Shown here piece by piece: positions 8,307-17,388 of a stretch of 33,774 nt of DNA. A program made the translations under genes and the position numbers. The notes under the pieces were generated by a model. The model ran no database searches. It was not told where the DNA came from and was given only the letters and a program-made list of their open reading frames with translations. Each line of letters begins with the position of its first letter. The stretch's first letter is position 1. The stretch spans positions 1 to 33,774 of the forward strand of contig DHKM01000043.1 of assembly GCA_002404835.1 (NCBI GenBank), written 5' to 3'. Origin of the DNA: Caryophanales bacterium UBA4694. GTDB taxonomy: Bacteria > Bacillota_I > Bacilli_A > RFN20 > CAG-288.

Positions 8307-9851
8307 TCATTCCAGCGTCAATAGAACCACATCATTCGTTTTCAGAGTCATTCTTATCCGTGTATTACCATCAAAAAGATCAAAAGGAACGTTTTCCGGT
8401 TTCAGTTTTGTCTTTTCTTTTATTTCAAAAACTTCTTGTCTGGTCAATAAATCCGGCTTTCCAAGTTTTTCCCATTCCGCTTTCGGATTGCAGTGTTCGT
8501 CATCTATGAATTCGGCAGTGACTTTAGAGGAAACGTGATTGACCAATATTTCCAAATCATGACTTTCGTGTTTTGCACAATCCTGATCCTGGGCCCACAA
8601 AAGCACCTGGGTTTTATCTCCATCGACAAATGCTGCATACTCAACATCTTCATTTGCTTTCTGGTTTAAAGCCAATCGTTTCCTATAAAGTTTGGATAGA
8701 ATCTTGAAAGCCCAAAAGTTAGGTTTGGGAATACCATCATTGCTGACAAGTCCGAATCCGCCATGAAACGGCTTACCCAACATGAACTGTTCCTCATAAA
8801 CATCCGAGCAGCACCAGAACATATATCCCTTTATTTTATTCGTCAAGTCCATGCATGTCTTTACGATAAAGGCAGAAGAAAACTTTTCATCATGGATAGG
8901 TGAGGCAAATACGGCCATAGAATTCCATTCCGTGACAAACAAAGGTTTATCACCCGCTCCCTTAACAGCTTTTTCATCAAGTTCTTTCAGGACACCTTTT
9001 CGCCATGTTTTATAAATCTCAGGGCGGAAAAACATTTCCGTCATCGTATCGGAAAGATCGATTTCTTTCTTTGAGGCATTGCTTGCAATCCCCATCATGC
9101 GAAAAGCATCCTTCATCGTAAAACTGTTTCCGAAAGCATCACCAGGATAATGATGAGTCGAGACAAAATCGCAAGGAACATCGTTTTGTTTACAGAACTT
9201 TGTAAAGTCTTCTATCCATAAGCAAGCCGATGAGGAAGGTCCTCCGACACGAAGATTCCTATTCACAGACTTCACTGCCTCAGCCGTAACCTTGTAGAAC
9301 CGAAAATAGTCCTCCTGACTTCCTTGGAAGAATATCGGAAGATCCGGCTCATTCCACACTTCGAAATACCAGCTTTCCACTTCCTCTTTTCCGTAGCGCT
9401 TGAGCAGGAATGTAATGAAATTTTTGATGAATTCTGCCCATTTCACAAGTGATTTAGGTTTTGTGATATTGTTCAGATACCGAATACCTGTCTTCTTTCC
9501 ACTGGCAAGAGCAGAAGGCATGAATGACAGTTCGACAAAAGGTTTTAGGCCACAGGCAAGAACATTATCGTAGACAAGAGACACCTGTTTGAAACTGACT
9601 TCTTTTATCTCTTTAGAATGAGGGACGGATTTAAACGGTTTGTAATCAGAAAGTCTTTGATAACAGAGCATGTCATCATCGAATATCCCATGAAAACGGA
9701 TGTATTTCATGCCAAGTTCATCATGAACAAGCTTGGCGGCATGACAAACGTCCATGCGATGCATTTGAAAAGCATGATCATTTCCGATTCCAAACTGCCA
9801 GGAATAATCTGTATCCACAACGGCTAAACTGCGATCAATTGTAATTTTCAT
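8307..9851 (-). CDS. GH39 beta-xylosidase-type glycosidase, cytosolic
   Basis: This 514-residue protein has the two clan GH-A glutamates in GH39 context: acid/base Glu168 in YFEVWNEPDL and nucleophile Glu308 in PLFVTEWN. GGPSSS near residue 205 and HHYPGD near 235 also fit. GH39 enzymes remove beta-xylose or related units from short chains or glycosides; the exact sugar is not fixed by sequence. No signal peptide is present. I chose the ATG at 9851, not the upstream frame start, because GAGGTG precedes it and it overlaps the GH3 stop as ATGA, which means translational coupling. It is the last gene of the eight-gene operon; I found no terminator after it. A C-terminal beta-rich part (about 400-514) follows the barrel, as usual in GH39. 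Confidence 0.87.
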   Translation of the reverse strand: MKITIDRSLAVVDTDYSWQFGIGNDHAFQMHRMDVCHAAKLVHDELGMKYIRFHGIFDDDMLCYQRLSDYKPFKSVPHSKEIKEVSFKQVSLVYDNVLACGLKPFVELSFMPSALASGKKTGIRYLNNITKPKSLVKWAEFIKNFITFLLKRYGKEEVESWYFEVWNEPDLPIFFQGSQEDYFRFYKVTAEAVKSVNRNLRVGGPSSSACLWIEDFTKFCKQNDVPCDFVSTHHYPGDAFGNSFTMKDAFRMMGIASNASKKEIDLSDTMTEMFFRPEIYKTWRKGVLKELDEKAVKGAGDKPLFVTEWNSMAVFASPIHDEKFSSAFIVKTCMDLTNKIKGYMFWCCSDVYEEQFMLGKPFHGGFGLVSNDGIPKPNFWAFKILSKLYRKRLALNQKANEDVEYAAFVDGDKTQVLLWAQDQDCAKHESHDLEILVNHVSSKVTAEFIDDEHCNPKAEWEKLGKPDLLTRQEVFEIKEKTKLKPENVPFDLFDGNTRIRMTLKTNDVVLLTLE

Positions 9852-12343
9852 AAACACCTCACTAGTACTTCCATCATCTGCTTTACACAATGTTGCAGAG
9901 TCGCCGGATTGATTTTACCTTTTTTCACTGCCTTCAGGATCATCCTGTAGTATTTTCTGCTCCCTGGAGTTAGCAAGTTGGTTCCGGCATTGATGCTTCG
10001 AATCGGATCTGCAGTATCATAGCTTCCCCAATCCGTCATCACAATGCCATGGAATCCCCAGTTTTCTCTCACAAGATCATTCAGCAATTTAGAATTTTCA
10101 CATGGATAGATTCCATTTACCGGATTATAGGATGTCATTACGCATGAAGGACTGTAGATAGATAATGCTTTATCGAAAACCCGGAGATACAATTCCCTCA
10201 GCGTTCTTTCTTCAATGATACCATGAGCCGACTTCCTTTCGAATTCCATATTATTGGCAAACAGATGCTTATAAGTCGCAAGTACTCCGTTCTCTTCCTG
10301 GCCTTTTGCCTGATATGCCATCATAACACCGGCAAGAATCGGATCCTCGGAAAAATATTCCGCATGTCTTCCACATAGGATATTCCGGTGAATATTTGCA
10401 CCAGGTCCCAAGTTTATCGCAATTCCATTCTCTTTCGATTCCAAGGCAAGCACCTTACCTTCATCATAGGCAAGTTGTTTGTTGAAAGTACAGCAAAGAA
10501 GATTGCTAGATGGAAAACCTGTAGTAAAACAATTCAGATTAACACTGTTGTTCCCATCGCTCATATAGAATGTAGGAATTCCGTATTTTTTGCTATGTGC
10601 AAGTTTTCCTGCCGCACCATTCTTGTATGGTTGCCAGCATGTTCCATTGCATACCACAAAATTGACAAGTTCAGGGATGGAGAACTGAGACACAAAATCA
10701 TCCATTCTCGAAGAATCCTTCTTGACATCCGAAAGAGTTATCGTTTTTCCATGGTATTTATCTAACATAGGATAATCACGTTTTACATAGTAAGCCGGCT
10801 TTGCAATGATTTTATCATGAGAAACAATCCTAGACTTCTCTTTCACTCTGCCTTGTTCATCTATCGATCCGACTTCCTCAAGAGGAGAGCAGACAGAAAC
10901 GGATCGTTCAATTACTTCTTCTTTGTCAAGCAAAAAGGATCCTATCTTTTTTGCTTCCTCGATACTTCCTCCCACATAAACGACATATTCGCCTTTCTCT
11001 AAAACAAATGATGTTTCCTTATCATCGTAAACTGCAAAATCCTTAGCCGGGATCCGAATATCGAGAACCTGTTCCTGATTCAATCCAAGTAATCCAGTCT
11101 TATCGAATCCACAGAATACCCGCTTAGGCTTTGTCAATCTTCCACTCGGGCTTTCGACATAAACCAATACAGAATATTTCCCTAATCTTGTTCCTAGGTT
11201 TCTGACGGAACAGGTCACACTCAGCATTCCATTTTTGAATTCGGCATTTGCCTTGACTTCAAAATCCGTATAGGACAATCCATGGCCGAAAGAATAGGTC
11301 ACTTTCTTTTGATATCTATCAAAATAACGGTAACCGACAAACTGATTTTCCTCATAATAAAGCTTTGCTCCGTATTTCTTGCCGTCATCGGAATAAACAG
11401 GAGATTTTTCATCAAGATTGATGAAATTATGAGCAGAAGGATAGTCATAATAATCCAATGCCCAGGTATCCGAAAGCCGTCCTGATGGATTCACTCCGCC
11501 TAGAAGAATATCAATCAGGCTCTCCGAGCCTCGCTGTCCGGAAAATCCAGTCCAAATGACAGCAGAGAAGCCAAGCGATTCTATGAAGCCCATCTCTATG
11601 GGATAACCGGTATTCAGAATCAAGACAACATCCTCGTATTCCTTTTTGGCTTTCGTCAGCCCCTCTTTCTCCTCATCGGTCAGATAATAATCTCCTTTGA
11701 TTGGCCTGTTGTCTTTGTTTTCCCCACTTCCCCGTGAAATGAAATACAGTGCCGTTTTGGCCTTTAAAGAAACAGAAAGAGAACGCGATTTTCCAATGGC
11801 CTCTTCTATCGACAAGGTCCAACGCGGTTTGATCAGTCCGGCTCCGATTGCCGTAATACGATAATTGTAGTATTCGCCAAGCAATGCCACACAGGAACCC
11901 TTGGCAAGAGGAAGAACACCATGGTTTTCAAGCAAGGTGATTCCTTCATCGGAAACATTTTTTGCAACCTGTTCGTTTGCTTTGTGCTTTCCGTCATCGA
12001 TGCGTTTTGGCAGAGTCCTGAACGTGAATTTTTTATTTGCGAATTTTCCGCCACCGACTGCCTTATATCCCTTCAGTTCCACTTTGTAGCTCTTATCGAA
12101 TTCAGTAGCGACTTCCCCTACAGGCAGGAAATAGAAAGGCAATGGAGAAAAATCGAATTTCACGCATTTCCCTTTCGATATTTCCTTTCCGTTGACTGTT
12201 GCTATTCCATATCCGTCATCTGCTATCATTTTCGTACATACGAGAGGAATACTGCGTGTTGCCTGCACAAACATGCTAAACATACCATTATCAATGTCAT
12301 AAGGGCTGTATTTCTTCGCAAACCAAGTAAAAAACAAGGCCAT
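9848..12343 (-). CDS. GH3 beta-glycosidase, swapped domains, cytosolic
   Basis: This 831-residue GH3 enzyme has the sandwich domain first and the catalytic barrel last, as in some Butyrivibrio and Ruminococcus beta-glucosidases. The likely acid/base is the Glu in SRGSGENKDN. The barrel holds GRHAEYFSEDP, KHLFANN and the nucleophile Asp771 in VMTDWGS. The N-terminus has no cleavable signal peptide and there is no C-terminal anchor, unlike the other two GH3 proteins here. The DGP loop that usually contacts the sugar reads SDGNNSVN, which may reflect different specificity. The gene starts 11 bases after the GH43 stop, with TAGGAG of the stop region as ribosome binding site. Its own stop overlaps the GH39 start. 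Whether it releases glucose, xylose or arabinose cannot be told. Confidence 0.9.
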   Translation of the reverse strand: MALFFTWFAKKYSPYDIDNGMFSMFVQATRSIPLVCTKMIADDGYGIATVNGKEISKGKCVKFDFSPLPFYFLPVGEVATEFDKSYKVELKGYKAVGGGKFANKKFTFRTLPKRIDDGKHKANEQVAKNVSDEGITLLENHGVLPLAKGSCVALLGEYYNYRITAIGAGLIKPRWTLSIEEAIGKSRSLSVSLKAKTALYFISRGSGENKDNRPIKGDYYLTDEEKEGLTKAKKEYEDVVLILNTGYPIEMGFIESLGFSAVIWTGFSGQRGSESLIDILLGGVNPSGRLSDTWALDYYDYPSAHNFINLDEKSPVYSDDGKKYGAKLYYEENQFVGYRYFDRYQKKVTYSFGHGLSYTDFEVKANAEFKNGMLSVTCSVRNLGTRLGKYSVLVYVESPSGRLTKPKRVFCGFDKTGLLGLNQEQVLDIRIPAKDFAVYDDKETSFVLEKGEYVVYVGGSIEEAKKIGSFLLDKEEVIERSVSVCSPLEEVGSIDEQGRVKEKSRIVSHDKIIAKPAYYVKRDYPMLDKYHGKTITLSDVKKDSSRMDDFVSQFSIPELVNFVVCNGTCWQPYKNGAAGKLAHSKKYGIPTFYMSDGNNSVNLNCFTTGFPSSNLLCCTFNKQLAYDEGKVLALESKENGIAINLGPGANIHRNILCGRHAEYFSEDPILAGVMMAYQAKGQEENGVLATYKHLFANNMEFERKSAHGIIEERTLRELYLRVFDKALSIYSPSCVMTSYNPVNGIYPCENSKLLNDLVRENWGFHGIVMTDWGSYDTADPIRSINAGTNLLTPGSRKYYRMILKAVKKGKINPATLQHCVKQMMEVLVRCL

Positions 12344-12354
12344 AATATTTGCTC

Positions 12355-13806
12355 CTATTCAAATTCGAATTCCTTGAAATCAGATCTGCCTTTGCAAGAG
12401 AAGACGAAAAACAATGGAAGAATCCCTTTTGTCGGTTTCAGTTCCACCTCATACGTCTTCCAATCATAGCTTGTCTCAAAAGCAAAAGAAGCTAAGATGT
12501 CATCCTCTTTTGCCTTGATGACAACCTTTCCTCCAGAGCCTCGCAATGTCACCTTCATTCTTTTCGGGCTGTCAAAATCAAAGTATTTGAATCCAACCGT
12601 TGTCCGGTCTTTCATCGCAGTAATGAAATGCTCTTTATCGCGATAAGCAATATTAGGCTGCTGGTTACCATGTCCGTTTCCCTGAACATTTCTCGTCTTC
12701 TTGTTGTATAGATTACAACAGTAGGCGGCAGAGTATTTTCCTTTGGTTTCCAATGGTTTTCCTACGCCCTGAGTGGTTATTTCCGCTTGCAGGAATTTGC
12801 CATCGACCATTTCAATCGGCTCGGCACAGGCCTGTCTGGAAAAATCGGTATTGTTGGTCGTCCTATGATAAAAAACATAATATCTGCCATCAATAAACTC
12901 TACACTTCCATGGATTGTTCCAGCTGGAGCTTTACGCTGGCGGTTGCCTTTGTATCCGAGGTCACATCCGGAAATCAGGACACCCTTATATTCGAACCCC
13001 CTATCCGGATATTTGCTTGTTGCATAGGCAAGTTCATTGTTCTGTCCCGAAGAATAGATCAGATAATAAGTATCACCGAACTTACGTATCGAGGCTGCCT
13101 CATAAAAGGCATGATGATAAAAATCCGTGTTCTTTTTCGCTGTGGTGATACTATCCAGAACTGCTTTGGGTTCACCCTTTACCGTGCACATATCCTCTTC
13201 AAGTTCTACGACCGCGCAGGAAAGGACGGAAGGTTTTGCCGATCTGATGTTTTCTATTGTCCGTTTGCACAACTTGGAAAGGACAAAATCATAAAAGGGA
13301 GCAAATAACCTATTTCCAAAATCCCTGCCAAGTCCCCAACCATAATACAGCCATATCCTTCCATTATCATTAATTACGGCAGGATCATTTGTCAGATATT
13401 TCAGTACCGGAAAACCGTCTTTGTATTTGATATCGCTTAGATACTCAAAGGGTCCTTCCGGTTTATCGGATACAGCTACTGCCATCGGTCCAAAGGCTGT
13501 CGTATTAGGTCCGGCGGCAAAATAATACAGATAAAACCTTCCGTCATTTCCTTTCACGCAATCCGGGGCATAGAAATCAACAAGTCTTCCGTTCCTGCTT
13601 CTTGGATCCTGGCTTTTCCGATAGGCAATCCCATGACAAGTCCAATTGGTCAAATCAGAGACAGGGGCCGAATAAACGGTATAATCATCCATGCAGAACC
13701 TGTCTCCATTCGCTCTGTCATGACTTCCATATAGATAGACCCTGTCTCCGAATACATGCGGTTCACCATCCGGAACATATTCATTCAAAGGAAAAAGAGG
13801 ATTCAT
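12355..13806 (-). CDS. GH43 glycosidase with C-terminal CBM6-like domain
   Basis: A five-bladed propeller of GH43 type covers residues 1-350. The three expected acids are the base Asp13 in YVPDGEPHVF, Asp141 in TNDPAVI, and acid Glu236 in FYEAASIRKFGDTYYL. Repeated blade motifs (GRFYLYYF, GRIWLYYGW, GDTYYLIYSS, GRYYVFYHR) support the fold. The last 130 residues are beta-rich and end in a YDWKTYEVELKP pattern like CBM6 modules. Such enzymes act as beta-xylosidases or alpha-L-arabinofuranosidases. No signal peptide is seen, so it works in the cytosol. The start overlaps the GH1 stop as ATGA, and the downstream GH3 starts 11 bases after it. Length is 483 residues. Confidence 0.87.
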   Translation of the reverse strand: MNPLFPLNEYVPDGEPHVFGDRVYLYGSHDRANGDRFCMDDYTVYSAPVSDLTNWTCHGIAYRKSQDPRSRNGRLVDFYAPDCVKGNDGRFYLYYFAAGPNTTAFGPMAVAVSDKPEGPFEYLSDIKYKDGFPVLKYLTNDPAVINDNGRIWLYYGWGLGRDFGNRLFAPFYDFVLSKLCKRTIENIRSAKPSVLSCAVVELEEDMCTVKGEPKAVLDSITTAKKNTDFYHHAFYEAASIRKFGDTYYLIYSSGQNNELAYATSKYPDRGFEYKGVLISGCDLGYKGNRQRKAPAGTIHGSVEFIDGRYYVFYHRTTNNTDFSRQACAEPIEMVDGKFLQAEITTQGVGKPLETKGKYSAAYCCNLYNKKTRNVQGNGHGNQQPNIAYRDKEHFITAMKDRTTVGFKYFDFDSPKRMKVTLRGSGGKVVIKAKEDDILASFAFETSYDWKTYEVELKPTKGILPLFFVFSCKGRSDFKEFEFE

Positions 13807-15119
13807 TTTATATTTTCCCCATTTGTCTTTATGATTTCACCATAATGATAAGCAGAGTTTTTTATGATGCGGTTCTGAGTCTTAAAATCGACATAGACAA
13901 GGCCGAACCTTGGTCCATATCCTTCTGCCCATTCAAAATTGTCTAATAAAGACCAATGCTGATATCCAATAACTGGAATTCCATCAACAATTGCCTTTTT
14001 CATATTTCCGATATATTCGTCCATAAACTCGGAGCGGATTTTATCATCCACTTGATTGCCGACTACCTTATCATCGTTGGCCATTCCGTTTTCCGTAACC
14101 ATGATAGGAAGATGATATCGCTCATAGACAAATCTCAAGGTCCAATAAAGGGATCTTCCGTCGATCACCCAACCCATCGAAGTCTTCTTCAGCTTGGATC
14201 TATCGATGCTTTTATCTCCACCCCAGGCCGCATAATCAAGAGCTTCATAATTATTGATACCGATAAAATCAAATTTGACCTGTATGCTTTTTGCAAATCT
14301 ATTGCTCAGATGGTAGATTCCATAGGCACGGACTCCTTTTCCAAGCAGAATCGGATCCATCCACCAGCGGTTGCCCATCAGGCCGATTCCTTTGAAGAAC
14401 GTCTTTTTTCTGGCTTTCTCGATATCCTTATCGTCCATGCTTTGAGGAATATTGGCACCTGATGCAAAGGAAAGACCGATTTGCGGCTTTTTCTTCGCCC
14501 GTTCGCGTATGATTTTCACTGCTTCATGATTTGCCTGCATGAAAATTCTGGAGATCTTCGGAAAACATAGATAATCCCTTTTGAATGGTGCATGAACACC
14601 CTGCATATATCCGTTCATCAGGAAACAGGATGGCTCATTGAACGTAATCCAATAGGTGACTCTATCGGATAAGGCATCGACAACAGCTTTCACATATTCC
14701 AGATAGAAAGCAATCGTCTTCTTATTTTCCCATCCACCCTTTTCATCCACCCAAAGAGGCAAATCCCAATGATACAGAGTCACAAGCGGTTCAATTCCGT
14801 TCTGAAGCAATTCATCGACAAGATCGCTATAAAAAGAAATACCTTCCGGATTCATCTTTCCCTCTTCGGAAAAGATTCTCGACCAGGAAATCGAAAAACG
14901 ATAGGACTTAAGTCCCAGTTGCTTCATAATCAAGACATCTTCCTTGTAATGATGATAATGGTCACAGGCAATATGGCAGTCTTCTCCATTTTTTATCTTC
15001 TCTTTTGGGGCCACATTCCAAATACTTGGAGATCTTCCTCCCTCATCCATTCCACCTTCAATCTGTGCAGAAGATGTTGCTGCACCCCATAGAAAGCCAT
15101 TCGGAAATCCTTTATTCAT
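13803..15119 (-). CDS. GH1 beta-glucosidase-type enzyme, cytosolic
   Basis: This 438-residue protein is a complete, slightly short GH1 barrel. Visible family motifs are GFLWGAATSSAQIEGG (8-23), acid/base Glu162 in TFNEP, and nucleophile Glu343 in VTENGM. The aglycone end reads DNFEWAEGYGPRFGLVYVD. That ending is typical of enzymes for plain glycosides; the phospho-glycosidases have a Ser-Lys-Tyr phosphate pocket instead. This fits import by a symporter and not by a PTS. No signal peptide is present. It overlaps the GH78 gene upstream and the GH43 gene downstream, each by ATGA. Likely substrates are beta-glucosides or beta-galactosides; plant secondary glycosides are a possibility. Confidence 0.92.
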   Translation of the reverse strand: MNKGFPNGFLWGAATSSAQIEGGMDEGGRSPSIWNVAPKEKIKNGEDCHIACDHYHHYKEDVLIMKQLGLKSYRFSISWSRIFSEEGKMNPEGISFYSDLVDELLQNGIEPLVTLYHWDLPLWVDEKGGWENKKTIAFYLEYVKAVVDALSDRVTYWITFNEPSCFLMNGYMQGVHAPFKRDYLCFPKISRIFMQANHEAVKIIRERAKKKPQIGLSFASGANIPQSMDDKDIEKARKKTFFKGIGLMGNRWWMDPILLGKGVRAYGIYHLSNRFAKSIQVKFDFIGINNYEALDYAAWGGDKSIDRSKLKKTSMGWVIDGRSLYWTLRFVYERYHLPIMVTENGMANDDKVVGNQVDDKIRSEFMDEYIGNMKKAIVDGIPVIGYQHWSLLDNFEWAEGYGPRFGLVYVDFKTQNRIIKNSAYHYGEIIKTNGENIK

Positions 15120-17380
15120 AAAATGTCCTCCTCAATATTATGTTTTCCACCCAAAAGGGAATACTTTTTTCCACTTGGCATCACCAGATTACACAATGCC
15201 TTATCAGGCACCTGGATTTCGATGAAGAATTTTCCACAATCGATAGTCCAGCTCACGGATATTTTCCCATAAGGCGTCATTGTCGATCCCTTCGCATAGG
15301 TCAAATCACCGCCCAGAATCGGCTTGACCGTAAAAGTCCTATATCCGGCATCGTTTGCCTCCAGTCCAAGGACTCTTCGATACAAAAAATCGCCTACTGC
15401 ACCATACGCATAATGATTCATCGAAGGAATGTCCTTCCGATTCATAAAGTCTTCGATCTTCCCGTCTTCCTTAATCACCGCCCACTGTTCCCAAAGTGTC
15501 GTCGCACCATGTCTGATTCCATAAAGCCATGAAGGGGAGTTTTTCTGCAACAATACCTTATAGGCCGTATCCACGTACCCATTATCCGCAAGGGCAAACA
15601 AGAGATATGGTGTTCCGGTAAATCCAGTATTGAGCTTATACCCATTTTCGATGACAAGGCGATTGAGTTCCTCCGCCATTGTTTTCCTGATATTACCATC
15701 TACCATATGAAAGTAGAGGGGCAAAGCATATCCTGTTTGAAACTCCTTTTTTAGTTTACCGGACTTATAGCAAAACAATTTGACATACGCAAATGAGATT
15801 TCATGATAAAGATTTTGATAATAATCCGCATCATTTTCTTTACCAAGTATTCTTGCGATTTTGGATACAATGGCACAGGAATTGGCATAATAGGCAGTAG
15901 CAATCCATTTACCCATCTTCATCCAATCCAGAACTCCGCCATAAGGCGCACACCAGTCACCGAACTGGAACAACCATTTCCATATCCGTCTATGGTTCTT
16001 ACCTATGCTAAGAAATCCAGACCAGAATTTTACGGATTTCAAAAACTTCTTCATCATAGGATATTGTTTTTCCAAAAGGTTTTTATCCCCACGTGCAAGA
16101 TATTCCGCATAAGGAACCAGAATGCAGCAATCTCCCCAACAGGCTGTCGCAACCGTCGGAGCAGATATTCCTTGCTTTGGTACAACAAGAGGGATTCCTC
16201 CTCCACGCCCTTGTTCAAGCAAAACATCGTTAAGCCATTTTCCAAGAAACTTAGACATATCGAAATCGAAGCAGGCTGTACGAGCAAAAACGGAAATATC
16301 ACCAGTCCACCCCATTCTTTCATCTCGCTGAGGACAATCGGTAGGAATATCGACAAAATTGCTTTTTCCGCTCCATACGATATTGTTCTGCAGCTGATTC
16401 AGCATTTTATCGGAACATTCGAAAGACCCAATCTGTTGGATTTCAGAATACAAAGCAATTGCCTCAACCTCAACATTCTCCTTTGCGATACCTTCAATGC
16501 CGATATATCGGAACCCCATATATGTCAAACGAGGAGAATAGGTCTGTTGTCCATCTAAACAGATATAGGTTGCAGTTGCCTTTGCGGTACGCAAGGATTT
16601 CATACATAAATCACCATCGTATAAAATTTCCGCATGTCGGACAACAATCTTTTGTCCCTTTTTGCCGTTGATTCTAAGGCTGACGACTCCTGCGAAGTTC
16701 TGGCCAAAATCATAAATCGTTTCTCTGCCGTTTTTAGCCGGGAAAACAGCAATCGGTTTAAACACTTCATGCCGGACGACCTTAGGACCATATTGCCGAG
16801 TCAAATTGACTTTGAATTTTGGCACATAGACATCTGCGTCCTTCCAGGACACTTCATCAAGATTTATTGTGGAATCATAGGTTTCACCATCATAGAAATC
16901 ACCAAACCGATAATTTCCCTCAAGCGTAACCTGCCAGGACGAGTCCGTTGCAATCTTCTCTTCACGTCCGTCTTCGTATTCGACAAGAATCTCCAAAAGC
17001 AGTGCCTGCCTATCACAGGTGATTTTACTCTTGCTCGAATAAGTGAAACGGCCGACTGCCCAACCGCCTCCGACAACAGCTATCATCCTGTTTTCCGCTT
17101 TCAGCAATTCCGTAACATCGTATTCGTTGTATTGAAGCACATGTTTGTAACTAGTGAAACCAGGAGCAAAATACTCATTTCCGACTTTCTTTCCATTGAT
17201 GGAAAGCTCATAGATACCAAGTGCTGTTGCACGGACAAGAGCTCTTTTGATTGGCCCAGCAAGATCAAAACGTTTTTGAAACGTAAAAGGAATAGGAGAT
17301 GCCCCATCGGCAAACCGATAAGTCTGATCCGTAATCCATTTGGCAGTCCATATGGATTCATCGTTTTTGATATTTTCCAT
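15116..17380 (-). CDS. GH78 alpha-L-rhamnosidase, cytosolic
   Basis: The protein (754 residues) has the layout of bacterial GH78 rhamnosidases: an N-terminal beta-domain with LGIYELSINGKKVG (54-67), the GGGWAVGRF segment near 104-112, a jelly-roll with FYDGETYD, the (alpha/alpha)6 barrel, and a final beta-domain. The signature DCPQRDERMGWTGD (348-361) is intact and includes the proposed general acid (Glu354). Family members release terminal alpha-L-rhamnose from flavonoid glycosides, saponins or pectic side chains. There is no signal peptide. It starts eight bases after the propeller-CBM32 gene and overlaps the GH1 gene, so the products are made together. The pairing with GH1 recalls rutinose- or neohesperidose-type disaccharides, but that is inference. 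Confidence 0.93.
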   Translation of the reverse strand: MENIKNDESIWTAKWITDQTYRFADGASPIPFTFQKRFDLAGPIKRALVRATALGIYELSINGKKVGNEYFAPGFTSYKHVLQYNEYDVTELLKAENRMIAVVGGGWAVGRFTYSSKSKITCDRQALLLEILVEYEDGREEKIATDSSWQVTLEGNYRFGDFYDGETYDSTINLDEVSWKDADVYVPKFKVNLTRQYGPKVVRHEVFKPIAVFPAKNGRETIYDFGQNFAGVVSLRINGKKGQKIVVRHAEILYDGDLCMKSLRTAKATATYICLDGQQTYSPRLTYMGFRYIGIEGIAKENVEVEAIALYSEIQQIGSFECSDKMLNQLQNNIVWSGKSNFVDIPTDCPQRDERMGWTGDISVFARTACFDFDMSKFLGKWLNDVLLEQGRGGGIPLVVPKQGISAPTVATACWGDCCILVPYAEYLARGDKNLLEKQYPMMKKFLKSVKFWSGFLSIGKNHRRIWKWLFQFGDWCAPYGGVLDWMKMGKWIATAYYANSCAIVSKIARILGKENDADYYQNLYHEISFAYVKLFCYKSGKLKKEFQTGYALPLYFHMVDGNIRKTMAEELNRLVIENGYKLNTGFTGTPYLLFALADNGYVDTAYKVLLQKNSPSWLYGIRHGATTLWEQWAVIKEDGKIEDFMNRKDIPSMNHYAYGAVGDFLYRRVLGLEANDAGYRTFTVKPILGGDLTYAKGSTMTPYGKISVSWTIDCGKFFIEIQVPDKALCNLVMPSGKKYSLLGGKHNIEEDIL

Positions 17381-17388
17381 TTTGTTTT

